Source: JBGAKG01 sp044224495
Lineage (GTDB): Bacteria; Myxococcota_A; Polyangia; Polyangiales; Polyangiaceae
NCBI GenBank assembly: GCA_044224495.1
Contig: JBGAKG010000005.1
Coordinates: 1-64,000, forward strand
DNA: 64,000 bases
Direction: 5' to 3'
The first letter of the stretch is position 1. The number at the start of each line of letters is the position of its first letter. Below are positions 43,516 to 53,900 of this stretch, piece after piece. The notes under the pieces are model-generated. The model saw only the letters and a list, made by a program, of their open reading frames with translations, had not been told where the DNA came from and did no database searches. Made by a program: the position numbers and the translations under genes.

Positions 43516-45357
43516 TCAGACGCTCTGGGCGTCTTCGATCGCTTCGGAGCGGCGCGGGCGCAGGTTCGTCTGGAGGATCTGCTTCCGGACGCGGATTGCG
43601 TCGGGCGTGACCTCGACCAGCTCGTCCGCGTCGATCCACTCCATGGCCGTCTCGATCGAGAGGACCTTGGGCGGCGCGAGCATGACGTTCTCGTCCTTGC
43701 CGTGGTTGCGGACGTTGGAGAGCTTCTTCTCCTTGATGACGTTCACGTCCGTGTCGTTCGGGCGGTTGTGCTCGCCGACGATCATGCCTTCGTAGACGGC
43801 GGCGCCGGGGTTCAGGAAGAAGATGCCGCGCGGCTGGAGGTGGTGGAGCGCGTACGGCGTGGCTTCGCCCGCGCGGTCCGCGACGATGGCGCCCGTGGCG
43901 CGCTTCATCATCGGGCCGCCCCAGGGGTCCCAGCCCTCGAACATCGTGTTGAGGAGGCCGGTGCCGCGGGTCGCGGTGAGGAACTCGCCCCGGAAGCCGA
44001 TGAGGCCACGGCTGGGGATGCGGTACTCGAGGCGGGCGCGGCCGTAGCCGGGGTTCGACATCTTCACCATGCGGCCGCGCCGCTCGCCCATGCGCTCGGT
44101 GACGACGCCGATGTATGCGTCGGGCACGTCCACCACGACGAGCTCGACCGGCTCGTGGGGCTGCCCGTCGATCGTCTTCGTGACGACCTCGGGGTTGCCG
44201 AGCTGCATCTCGTAGCCCTCGCGGCGCATCGTCTCGACCAGGATCGCGAGCTGGAGCTCGCCGCGGCCGAGGACGGTGAACGTGTCGGGCGAGTCCGAGT
44301 CCTCGACGCGGATCGCCAGGTTGCGGCGCGTCTCGCGCATGAGGCGCTCGCGGAGGTGGCGGCTCGTGAGGAACTTGGACTGCTTGCACTTGCCGGCGAA
44401 GGGCGACGTGTTGACGCCCAGCTTCATCTTGATCGTCGGCTGCTCGACGTGGATGCGGGGGAGCGCACGCGTCTCCCAACCCGGATCCTGATCGACGACG
44501 GTGTCGCCGACGTACACGTCTTCGATGCCGGCGATCGAGATGATCTCGCCCGCGGAGGCCTCGGCCGTGGGGACGCGCTTGAGGCCCTCGAACGTCGAGA
44601 GGACCTTGATCGCGCCCTTCACCGTCTGGCCGTCCTTGATGACGCCGACGGACTGGTTCTGCTTCACGGTGCCGGCGACGACGCGCCCGACCGCGAGGCG
44701 GCCGGTGTAGTCGTCGTGATCGAGGTTGTTGACGAGGATCTGGAGCGGCGCGGTCGGGTCACCCGGCGCCGGCGGCACGGTCTTGAGGATCAGATCGAAG
44801 AGCGGCTCGAGGTTGACCGAGGCGTCCTCGAGCTTGTTCTTCGCGATGCCTTGCTTGCCGATCGCGTAGATGACGGGGAAGTCGACCTGGTCGTCGGTCG
44901 CACCGAGATCGCAGAAGAGGTCGAAGACCTCGTTCAGGACGTCGGTCGGGCGAGCGTCGGCGCGGTCGATTTTGTTGATGACTACGATGACGGGGAACCC
45001 GAGCTCCAAGCACTTGCGGAGCACGAAGCGGGTCTGGGGGAGCGGCCCCTCGGCGGCGTCGACGAGAAGGAGCGCGCCGTCCGCCATGAGCAGCGTGCGC
45101 TCGACCTCACCACCGAAGTCGGCGTGGCCGGGGGTGTCGACGATGTTGATCTTGGTGCCCTTCCACCGGACGCTCGTGTTCTTCGCGAGGATGGTGATTC
45201 CGCGCTCGCGCTCGAGGTCGTTGGAGTCCATGACGCGGTCGGCGACGACCTCGTTCTCGCGGAAGGTCCCCGCTTGGCGGAGCATGTGGTCGACGAGCGT
45301 CGTCTTCCCGTGGTCGACGTGAGCGACGATCGCGACGTTGCGGAGAGCCTGGGCCAT
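43516..45357 (-). CDS. typA: Ribosome-binding GTPase TypA/BipA
   Basis: Translational GTPase that binds ribosomes and aids growth under stress and 50S maturation. The 613 residues match the E. coli protein (607). G motifs: AHVDHGKTTL (about 12-21), DTPGHADFGGEVER and NKIDR. The C-terminal TypA-specific region has RGLIGFRGEFLTATRGTG and the end LDRHLRER-type motif lies within. Its own promoter (45372-45400) is close to the ATG. The gene upstream on the same strand is the giant TPR protein, ending 76 bp earlier. Confidence 0.96.
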   Translation of the reverse strand: MAQALRNVAIVAHVDHGKTTLVDHMLRQAGTFRENEVVADRVMDSNDLERERGITILAKNTSVRWKGTKINIVDTPGHADFGGEVERTLLMADGALLLVDAAEGPLPQTRFVLRKCLELGFPVIVVINKIDRADARPTDVLNEVFDLFCDLGATDDQVDFPVIYAIGKQGIAKNKLEDASVNLEPLFDLILKTVPPAPGDPTAPLQILVNNLDHDDYTGRLAVGRVVAGTVKQNQSVGVIKDGQTVKGAIKVLSTFEGLKRVPTAEASAGEIISIAGIEDVYVGDTVVDQDPGWETRALPRIHVEQPTIKMKLGVNTSPFAGKCKQSKFLTSRHLRERLMRETRRNLAIRVEDSDSPDTFTVLGRGELQLAILVETMRREGYEMQLGNPEVVTKTIDGQPHEPVELVVVDVPDAYIGVVTERMGERRGRMVKMSNPGYGRARLEYRIPSRGLIGFRGEFLTATRGTGLLNTMFEGWDPWGGPMMKRATGAIVADRAGEATPYALHHLQPRGIFFLNPGAAVYEGMIVGEHNRPNDTDVNVIKEKKLSNVRNHGKDENVMLAPPKVLSIETAMEWIDADELVEVTPDAIRVRKQILQTNLRPRRSEAIEDAQSV

Positions 45358-45371
45358 GATGTTCGGGCGCT

Positions 45372-45400
45372 CTATTAGCCGCCAGGGGCCCGCCGCGCAA
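45372..45400 (-). promoter_or_regulatory. Promoter of typA
   Basis: On the minus strand TTGCGC (45395-45400), 17 bp, TAATAG (45372-45377). The ATG is 14 bp after the -10 box, leaving a leader of about 7 nt and no Shine-Dalgarno sequence. Confidence 0.5.
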
Positions 45401-45432
45401 GCAGTCGCGACTGCGACGCGCGAACCCGCCCG

Positions 45433-48400
45433 TCAGCGCACGCCGAGTCGGCCGCGCGCATCCATGTACGCATCGGCCAGGGTGAAGGCGAACACGTCCT
45501 TCACTTCGGCGTTGCGGCTGAGGAAGGAAACGCGCTCCTGCTCGGTCGCGGGAGCGCCGGAGACCTTCGGCCCGCTCGCCCAGGCGAGCGCATCCAAGGC
45601 TGCGCTGGGCTCGCCGACGGCGAGCAGCGCCGTGCGGTTCGCGATCGAGAGCACGGCCGCGCCGAGGGCGGCAATCTGGGGCCCGACGCCGCCGATGACC
45701 TCGAGCGCCATGGCGCCGAGATCGGGATCGAGCTGGCGCGGCATGCCGGCCGCGAGGCGCCGGCCCGCCTCGGCCAGGGGGCCTGGCGCGATGCCTTGGG
45801 GGGACCAGTTCGGGACGAACGCCTTGAGCCAGGCGCCGACGAGCACGGGGAGGTCGCCCGGCGGGAGCCGCGCGAACGCCGAACCGTGGAGCTGGAGCAG
45901 CTTCACGCCGCGCGTGATGAGGAACGCGCGGGCGACCTCGCGGGGCTCGTTCACGAGCTCCTCGCCGAGGACGAGGATGGGGCTGGGCGAGGCACCCGGC
46001 ACGCACGCTCGACCGAGCTGGGGGCTCACGAAGAGCTGGAGGTTCGGCACGCCGGCGGCCTGCGCCAGCCCGATCGCGAGGCGCGCGGCGGGCTCCGTGG
46101 GCGGGTAGGGGTTCGCCCGGAGCGTGCGCGGATCGAGCGGGACGGCGGCGTCGAGGGCGCTTCCGGTTCGCGTGAGGAGGGCTCGTGCCGCGGCGGTGAG
46201 CAGCTCCGGGGCGAGCAAGTCGTCGAGCCGTGGGTCGAGCGCTCGCGCTTCGCCCCCGCGCATGAGCTGGTCGCGCGACGGGGTCTCGTTCTTGAGCGCG
46301 GCGAGGGAGGCGCGGACCACCTTGCCCGCGTCCTCCTTGTTCCGGAGCTCGTAGACGGTCTGCATCGTCTCGAAGAGCGCCGCGTTGATGCGGCCCGCCG
46401 CGAGCGCACGGCGAGCGTCGCCGGCCGCGCGATCGAGGAGGATGTTGACCGCCGGCGCCTGCTTCTGGCGGACGTAGTACTCCGCCAGCGCGCGGAGCGC
46501 GGCGACGTCGCTCGGGAACTCGCGCCGAGCAGCCTCGAGCGTCTGCTCGGCCTTGCGGAGATCGTGCGAGACGTACTCGTAGATCGCCGCGAGCTCGACG
46601 AGCCGCTTCTGCTTGGTCTTCGAGTCCGGAGCCCGCTTGATGAGGTCCTGCTGGGCCTCGAGCGCGCGCGCGGGATCGTTCTGGCGCTTGTAGACGTCGA
46701 CGAGCTGCTCGCGGACCTGAATCTCGTCCGGGGCGCGCTTCAGCACCTCCTGGAACGCGACCTCGGCGCGGGAGTAGTTCGCGAGCTGCTCCGCGTACAG
46801 CGCCCCGAGGCGCCGGTAGATCGCGAGCTGCTCCTCGGGCTGCGGCAGGAGGCGGACGAGCCGCACCCACGCCTGCTCCGCGCCTTCCCAGTCCTTCTCT
46901 TGGAACGCGAGGTCCGCGGCAGCGCCGAGCGCGCCGACGTGGTCGGGCTTGATCGCGAGGGCGGCCTCGTAGGCCTCCTTCGCCGCGCCCGGATCGCCGA
47001 TCTCGGCGAGCACGCGGCCGCGGTCGACCTCGAGATCGACGCGCTCCTCCGGATCGAGGACGGTGCCGATGCGACGCTCGAGGAGCGACGCGAGCTCGGT
47101 CCGTGCGCCGCGCTTCGCGTAGAGGCGCGAGAGGCGCGGGAAGACGTCCTTGTAGGTCACGTTCGCCGACGCGACCTGCTCGAGCGCCGCGACGGCGCGC
47201 TCTTCGTCGCCGGCCTCGGTCCACGCGATCGCAGCACCGTAGTACGCGTCGACGCGGTGCTCCTCGACGGTGGCCGTGCGCGCGACGGACTCGAGCGCTT
47301 CGGCGGCGGGACCGTGCTCGCCCGCGGCGAGGTGGACCTCCGAGAGGAGGCGCCACGCGCGCGTGTCGGCGGCGTCCTCGGTGGTCGCGCGAAGGATGTA
47401 CGCCTTCGCTTCGTCGGGCCGGCCGAGCCGAGTGGCGGCTTCGGTGGCGCGGAGGAGCAGGGTCGCGAGCTCGCCCGGACGCGTGCAGCGCTCGATGAGG
47501 CTCTTCGTCGTCGCGAGCAGCGCTTCGTCGTCGTCCTTGGCGCGCGCGTGCGCGTTGCGGAGGCGGAGCGCCCAGAGCGACGGCACCTTCTCCGCGACCG
47601 CGAGCTCCGCGAGCGGCAGCGTGGCGTCCCACTGGTTGCCGTTCATGCGGAAGCGCGCGGCGATCTCGGCGTGGCTCAGCGCCTCGCCGCCGGTCCCCTT
47701 CAGGTACGTCGCGATCGCGGCGAGGATCGGCTCGAGCTCGTCGTCGCGCCGGCCGTCCATCAGGGCGTGCTCGACGTGGCGCAGGCTCGCGGCGTGGTCG
47801 GGCGTCTCCTCCAGGATCGTGCGGCGCCAGAGGAGCGCGCTCGCGGGATCGTTGCGCGCGTGGCGGTCGAGCTCGGCGAGGCGCTCGTAGGCTTCGCTCC
47901 GGGCGCGGACGGAGCCGGCGCTGCGCGCCTCGGTCAAGAGCTCGTCCGCGAGGCGTGCGGCGTCGCCGGCGGCGACCTCGACGCGCTCGAGAGCGACGCG
48001 GGCGAGGGGAGCCATCGTGGTGGGCTCGCCGATCTGGCGGATGGCGGCGAGCGCCGCTTCGGGCTGCTCCTGGCGCTCGTAGTCCCAGGCGGCTTCCAGC
48101 AGGAGCAGGCTCTTGGCGCTGCCGGTCGCGGCGGCGGCGCGGCTGGCGCGCCACTCGGCGCGATCGGTCGGCGGCGTGGGCGAGATGCGCTCGAGCAGCT
48201 CGCGGACGGCGACGTCGTCCGGACGCGCGCGCAGGGCCTCCTCGAGGAGCCCGGCGGCGAGGGTGGTGTCGGTGTCGGCGACGAGGAACGCCTCGCGGAC
48301 TTGGTCGACGGCCTTCTCGATCGGATCGCTCGCGAGCGCGCTGCGCTCGCGCACGAGCTCGACGACGGCGTCGACGTCGGCCGCGCGGCGCGCCTCGCGC

Positions 48401-50958
48401 TCGGCGAGGAAGTTCGCGATCGGGAGCTGGGGCGCGGCCTTGGCGAGCGCGACGAGATCCTCTCGCCGCGCGGCGAGATCGCCGCTGCGGAGGATGATCT
48501 CGAGCCGCAGCACGGCGGCGCGGAGCGGATCGCCGCAGGCCTCGGCCACGCGCTCGAGCGCCACCGCGAGGGGGAGCTCGGGATCGGTCGCAGCCGCGGC
48601 GCGAGCAGCCGCTTCGTTCGTGGGATCGGCGGCGAGCGCCGAACCGTAAGCTGCCGCGGCGCGAGGAGCGAGCCCTGCACGCTCGGCGACGATGCCGGCG
48701 GCCAGGCTCGCTTGCGAGGTGTCGGACCAGCTCGCGAGGGCGGCGGAGACCTCTTCGATCCGACCGGCGGCGGCGGCTTCCTCGATCCGAGCCGCGCGGG
48801 CGAAGGACGGATCGTGAGCGTCGAGCGCGTCGAGGCGGGTGGGGTCGAGCTTGCCGGCGGCCATGCCGCGCCCGACGCGGAGCGCGGCCTTCGTCGCGTC
48901 GTCGCCTTGGATGGCGTCGAGGCGGACGTCGAGCGCGGCGGACGGATCCACGAGCGCGGCGCGGAGCGCGGGCGCGACGTCGTCGCCGAGCGCGGGCTTC
49001 ACACCCGCGAGCGCGGAGAGGACGGCGCGCTCCTCTTCGTCGAAGCCTTCGCCGCCCGCGGCGGCGCGAAGCGAGTCGACGTCGCCCAGCTCCAGCGCGC
49101 GCGCGGCCAGCGCTCGTTGTGCGCGCGGATCGGTGGCGGCCAGACCCTGGAGCAGCGTGACGGCCTGCGCGCGAGTCGAGCTCTTGGTCGCGGCGAGCGC
49201 GGCGGCGAGCCAGTGCGCTCCCGGTTGGAGCGCGGGCGTTGCGCCGAGCTCTTGGAGCTGCGCGCACGCAGCGGTCGTGTCGTTGCGCTCCAACGCGACG
49301 CGGGCGCGGCGGAGCGCGCCCTCCGGCGAGGAGCCCCCCTCCTTGCGGTCGACCCCACGCAGCCCGAGAAGCGTCGACACGGCGTGGGCGACCTCGGTCA
49401 GGTGCGGTGCATCGGGCACGCGGAGCGTCGCGGACGGAGGACCGTCCTGCGCGAGGCCCCGCGCCGCGCGCTGGACCACGACGCGCGCGTCGTTCGGCGC
49501 GAACCGCGCCGCTTGCTCGAGGCGCTTCGACGTGGCCTCGTCGTCCCCCGTCCGCGCGATGAGGTCGGCGGCCAGGAGGGCGTCGTGGAGCTTCGCCAGC
49601 GGCGGCAGCGCGAGCTTCGCCTCGGCGTCGAGGCGTGGAACGAGCGTGTCGGCCTCGAAGGGAACGAACGCGCGCGCTTGGCGGTGCGCGAACGCGAGCG
49701 ACGGGTTCGCCTCCAGCGCTTCGCCGGCGAGGCGCTCGGCCTCGTCGCGCTGTCCGAGGATGGCGCGGAGCTCGCTCGCGGCGAGCAGGCAGCGCGCGCG
49801 CCCGGACTTGTCGAGCATGTTCTGGGCTTCTTCCTCGAACATCGTCGCGCGCGCTTCGAACGAGGGGCGCGCTTCGTCGGGGAGCCAATCGTTCGCGGGC
49901 TTCTCGTCCTCGAAGACGACGGCGCCGCGGAGCTCGCTCGGACCGGGCGCCGGCGCGGGGGCGACGACTTCGGGCTCGCGCACGGACTCGTGGGCGATGT
50001 CGGCGGCGGCTTCGATCGGTGCATCGAGCAGGGCCGCGAGCTCGGCGTCCTCGTCGGCGAGCGCCGGCGCGGAGAGCAGCTCGTCGGAGCGGACGAGCTC
50101 GGCTTCCTCGGACGCGATGCGCTCGCGCGCGGGCGGGAGCTCCTCGATCGCGGGCGCGGACGGTGCGGGCGGCGGCGGGGCGGCCGGGCGCGGCGGCATG
50201 GCCGGGCGACCGGCGGCGGGCGGCGGCGGGGGCGGCGGTGCCGCCTGCTCGCGAGCGGCCTCGATCTTCGCGCGGAGGGACGAGAGATCGGCCACGCTCG
50301 TCGCGGCGTCGCTGTCGTCGTCGGGAGGTGGGGGCGGCGGGAAGCGCGTGGGCTGGTCGTTCTTCACCGGCTCCGGCGCCGGGTCCTGGAACGGATCGAA
50401 GAGCGCGCCATCGGGCACGTGCGGTTCGACGTCGAGCGTGGCGAGCTGCGGGCGCACGCTCTGGCGAGGCGCCCCTTCGGCGCCGACGTCGATCGCGCTC
50501 GTCACCACCGCTTCGTCGTCTTCGTCGCTCCCGCTCGTGCGGCGCGGTCCGGGCTCGTCGAAGAGCACGTCCAGCGCTTCGTCGTCGCTCGAGGGTGCGG
50601 GGCGCGCGGGGGCGGACGACTCGCCGCGGCCGAAGAGCTGCCCGAGCCCACCGCGCTTGCGCGGGATGGCGGGCGGCTTCGCGATCGGCTTCGGCGGCGA
50701 GACGCGCGCCTGCTCGAGCAGGTGCGAGGCCGTCGGATCGAGCGTCTCCTGCGGAGGACGATAGAGGGCGGGCTGCTTGGCGCCGGGCGGGACGGGCGGA
50801 GGGGGCTTCGCCGCCGCGGGCTTCGGGCTCTTGCCCTCTTCCTCTTTCTCTTTCTTCTCCTTCGCGAGATCGGGCTCGAACGGCTTCTTGTCCCACTCGG
50901 AGAGAGCCGCATCCCAGTCGAAATCGTCGAGCGGAGACTTGGTGCCGTCGTCGGTCAT
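45433..50958 (-). CDS. Giant TPR protein, second of a tandem pair
   Basis: A 1,841-residue protein, cytoplasmic as judged by the lack of a signal peptide (MTDDGTKSPLDDFDWDA). Residues 1-330 are low-complexity, Pro/Ala/Asp/Glu-rich and probably disordered. Then about 1,200 residues of TPR-like helical pairs (such as AIEEALTEAA-like and ALAANPSLAFAHRQA units) with several canonical TPRs near 1280-1560. The last 280 residues (LRANPYPPTEPAARLAIGLAQAAG, ILVLGEELVNEPREVARAFLITRG) are also found in the neighbour, at lower similarity. It overlaps the upstream gene by ATGA. Probable scaffold for a large complex; function unknown. Confidence 0.8.
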   Translation of the reverse strand: MTDDGTKSPLDDFDWDAALSEWDKKPFEPDLAKEKKEKEEEGKSPKPAAAKPPPPVPPGAKQPALYRPPQETLDPTASHLLEQARVSPPKPIAKPPAIPRKRGGLGQLFGRGESSAPARPAPSSDDEALDVLFDEPGPRRTSGSDEDDEAVVTSAIDVGAEGAPRQSVRPQLATLDVEPHVPDGALFDPFQDPAPEPVKNDQPTRFPPPPPPDDDSDAATSVADLSSLRAKIEAAREQAAPPPPPPPAAGRPAMPPRPAAPPPPAPSAPAIEELPPARERIASEEAELVRSDELLSAPALADEDAELAALLDAPIEAAADIAHESVREPEVVAPAPAPGPSELRGAVVFEDEKPANDWLPDEARPSFEARATMFEEEAQNMLDKSGRARCLLAASELRAILGQRDEAERLAGEALEANPSLAFAHRQARAFVPFEADTLVPRLDAEAKLALPPLAKLHDALLAADLIARTGDDEATSKRLEQAARFAPNDARVVVQRAARGLAQDGPPSATLRVPDAPHLTEVAHAVSTLLGLRGVDRKEGGSSPEGALRRARVALERNDTTAACAQLQELGATPALQPGAHWLAAALAATKSSTRAQAVTLLQGLAATDPRAQRALAARALELGDVDSLRAAAGGEGFDEEERAVLSALAGVKPALGDDVAPALRAALVDPSAALDVRLDAIQGDDATKAALRVGRGMAAGKLDPTRLDALDAHDPSFARAARIEEAAAAGRIEEVSAALASWSDTSQASLAAGIVAERAGLAPRAAAAYGSALAADPTNEAAARAAAATDPELPLAVALERVAEACGDPLRAAVLRLEIILRSGDLAARREDLVALAKAAPQLPIANFLAEREARRAADVDAVVELVRERSALASDPIEKAVDQVREAFLVADTDTTLAAGLLEEALRARPDDVAVRELLERISPTPPTDRAEWRASRAAAATGSAKSLLLLEAAWDYERQEQPEAALAAIRQIGEPTTMAPLARVALERVEVAAGDAARLADELLTEARSAGSVRARSEAYERLAELDRHARNDPASALLWRRTILEETPDHAASLRHVEHALMDGRRDDELEPILAAIATYLKGTGGEALSHAEIAARFRMNGNQWDATLPLAELAVAEKVPSLWALRLRNAHARAKDDDEALLATTKSLIERCTRPGELATLLLRATEAATRLGRPDEAKAYILRATTEDAADTRAWRLLSEVHLAAGEHGPAAEALESVARTATVEEHRVDAYYGAAIAWTEAGDEERAVAALEQVASANVTYKDVFPRLSRLYAKRGARTELASLLERRIGTVLDPEERVDLEVDRGRVLAEIGDPGAAKEAYEAALAIKPDHVGALGAAADLAFQEKDWEGAEQAWVRLVRLLPQPEEQLAIYRRLGALYAEQLANYSRAEVAFQEVLKRAPDEIQVREQLVDVYKRQNDPARALEAQQDLIKRAPDSKTKQKRLVELAAIYEYVSHDLRKAEQTLEAARREFPSDVAALRALAEYYVRQKQAPAVNILLDRAAGDARRALAAGRINAALFETMQTVYELRNKEDAGKVVRASLAALKNETPSRDQLMRGGEARALDPRLDDLLAPELLTAAARALLTRTGSALDAAVPLDPRTLRANPYPPTEPAARLAIGLAQAAGVPNLQLFVSPQLGRACVPGASPSPILVLGEELVNEPREVARAFLITRGVKLLQLHGSAFARLPPGDLPVLVGAWLKAFVPNWSPQGIAPGPLAEAGRRLAAGMPRQLDPDLGAMALEVIGGVGPQIAALGAAVLSIANRTALLAVGEPSAALDALAWASGPKVSGAPATEQERVSFLSRNAEVKDVFAFTLADAYMDARGRLGVR

Positions 50959-53900
50959 GGCGCCTCCAAGCCGAGGGCGCGGCGCGCGTCGGAGAACGCA
51001 CCGGAGAGGTTGAACTTGGCGAGCGCGGCGATCCTCGGATCACCGGGCCCGGCGGGCGGAACGAGCTCGCTCGCGACGACGGGGAGCTCCCCGGCGGCGA
51101 CGAGCGCGACGCGTGCGTGCGACATCAGTGCTGCCCGCGCGAACATCTTCGCGTCGGGGTTCTGCTGGGCGACCACCGCGCACGTCTCGCGGATGGCGTT
51201 CTTGGTCTTGCGCGAGATCGCCTTGTTGACCAGCTTCTCGACCTCGGCCAGCACCGCGTAGGGCGGAGCTTGGATGGGGACGTCGACGATGCGACACGCG
51301 GCGACGACGATCGCGGCGACCGTCGTCTCGTCGCGCGAGCGGAGCACCGTCGTGCCGCGCGCGAGCGCGAAGAGCTCGCGCGCGAACTTCCCGCGCGTGG
51401 CCGGATCGAACGGAGCGCGGATGCCGGGACCCACGACGATCGCGGGCTCTTCACCGGCGATGCCCTGGACGCCGAGCGGGTCCTTCCCGCCGACGTAGAG
51501 CTGGACCTCCGCGTGGCCGAGCGCTCCCGCCCACGCTGCGTGCTCGTTGTAGAGCGGCAGGCCCGAGCGCGGGTCGACGCGATCGCGGCGGCCGACGCCG
51601 AGCGCGTCGCGCGACGGACCGATGGCCTCGCCGAGCGTGGGACCGAGGAGCTGGAAGAGCGCCGCGAGCGGGCCGTCGTCGCCGGGAGCGAGGAGGAGCT
51701 TCAGCGTGAGCGGCGTGACCGCGGTCTGCGGCACGAGCCGCCCGCGCTGCGAGCGAATGCGCGTCTGCGCGTCGTCGAGCGCCACCGTGCGGATGCCGAG
51801 CGTGGACGCGACACCGAGCGCCGCCTCTTGGAGCGGAACGTTGCCGAGCGCTTGGGCGATCCACGAGAGGCGCGCGGCGCTCTCGCCGTCCATCGGGTTC
51901 TGCCCGAGCGTGGCGAGGATGGCCGTCTGCGCGGCGGCGAGCAGGCGCTTTCGCTCGGGCGACTGGATCCCGAGGAGCACGTCGACGGCTTCTCCGTCGC
52001 CGGGGGCCTCTTCGAGCAGCTTGACGACGGCCTTCTCCGCGCGCTGCGGCGCGGCGAGCTTGTCGCGGTAGATCGTGATCGCGAGGCGCGCCGCATCGAC
52101 GCGCCCGTCGCGCTCGGGCCGCTCGACCATGAGCTCCTCGAGGATCGAGACTGCTTCCTCCCACGACTTCGTGCGCGCGGCGGACTTCGCGAGGCGCTCG
52201 CGGACGGGGAGGGTGGTGAGCTTCGCCTTGTGGAGGAGCAAGAGGACCTCGAGCGCGCGCTTCGGCTGCTCGAGCTTGTTCTCGAAGAGGTCGACCGCCG
52301 CGACGCCCGCGGTGATGCGGTTCTTCGGCGGCGCCGAGTCGAGCGACGCGAGCCGGGCGAGGCGCTCCGCAGCGTCGGCGAACTTGCCTTGGCGGATCGA
52401 GATCTCGCCGCTCAGCGCGAGCGCGCCGACGTGATCGGGCTCGATCATGACGACGTTCTCGAGCGCGTTGAGCGCGCCATCGGTGTCGCCCCGCTCGCGG
52501 AGCACGCGGGCTTGCTCCCAGTAGAGCTTGCCGACCTCGGGCGGGTCGTCGGTGTTCTCGAGGCGGCGCGCGATGAGCTGGAGCAGCTTCTCGCCGTCCT
52601 TGCGCTCGCGGACGCGACGGAAGAGGCGATCGAACGCGGTCGTCCGCTTCGGGTCGCGCTCGAACGCGGCCTCGAAGGCGGTGTCGGCGGCGTCGTCCTG
52701 GCCGATGCCGAGGTAGACGAGCGCGGCTTCCTCGAGGAACGCGGCGCCGCGGTGCGAGTCGCCGGCCATCTCGCCGAGGTGGGCGGCGGCGGCCGCGTGG
52801 AGCTCCGGTTGGCTGCCGAGCTCGGCCGCCGCACGGAGGCCTTCCCAGGCGGCGAAGTCGTCCGGCCGCGCTTGGGCGACCGCTTGGAACACCTCGATCG
52901 CGCCCTCGAGATCGCCGGCGACGAGGAGTGACCAACCGCCGAGCCCCAGTGCGTCCGCTTGGGCGGCCTCGCCCAACGCGTCACCGAGGTTGCAGAGCGC
53001 CGTCGCGCGGCGGCGCGGATCGGACCCGGGCGGCGCGACCTCGAGGTTGGCGAGGCGCACGGCGGCGCCGTCCCCGTCGAGGAGCGGCGTGGTGATCGGT
53101 CCGCCTTCCTCGCGGATGCGGTCCAGCACGACGGCGCTCGCGGCGAGCTGCTCGCGCGCTTCGCCCGACACCTGCTCGGCGAGCGCGCGACGCGCGGCGA
53201 CGTCGTCGCCGAGCTCGCGCGTCTCGGCTGCCGCGACGATCCACGCGAAGGCAGCGGGGGCGCCGCCACCGACGTCGACCCAAGCGCGCGCTGCTTGCGA
53301 GCGCGCCTCGGGATCGAGCGTCTGCGCGCGGCGGAGTCGCTCCGCGGCGGCGAGCTCGGGTGCGCCCTGCGACGCGATCACGTCGAGGGCGACCTCGACG
53401 GCCGCCGGGTCCGGGTTCGTCTCGGGGATGACGAGCCGCGCGAGCGCGGCCGACACGGCGAGCGCGCCGCCCTCGGGCTCGCGCTCGAGCGCACGGAGGA
53501 CCTCTTCGGCGTCCCCACCTTGGCCGGCGGCGAGCTCGGTGGCGAGACGCTCGAGATCGAGGACGCGAGCATCTCCACCGCCGTCGCGCGCTCGCTCGAT
53601 CGCGAGCCGGCGACCCTCGACGGCGTCCGCGTCGATCGCGCGTCCGGCCCAGCCGAGGACCATCTTGGCCGCGCGTCCGGACGGGCCTTCGCCGCGCTCG
53701 GCGGCGATCAGGAAGGCTTGGAGCGCTCCGGCCTTGTCGCCCGCGGCCCAACGCGCGAAGCCCGCTTCGAGCGCGAGCGCGCACGCGACGACCGCATCGC
53801 CGGTCGCCTGCGCGAACGACTCGAGGACGTTGGCGGCGGCCTGCGCGTCGCCCGAGGCGCGATCGAGATCGGCGAGGAACGCGGCGACGATCGCGTCGTC

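Noticed and set aside
45107..51261. Very long open frames of 1,978 (minus) and 1,821 (plus) codons
   Set aside because: They are shadows of the giant TPR gene in other frames: Arg/Ala-dominated composition, no domains, and they cross a real gene boundary.
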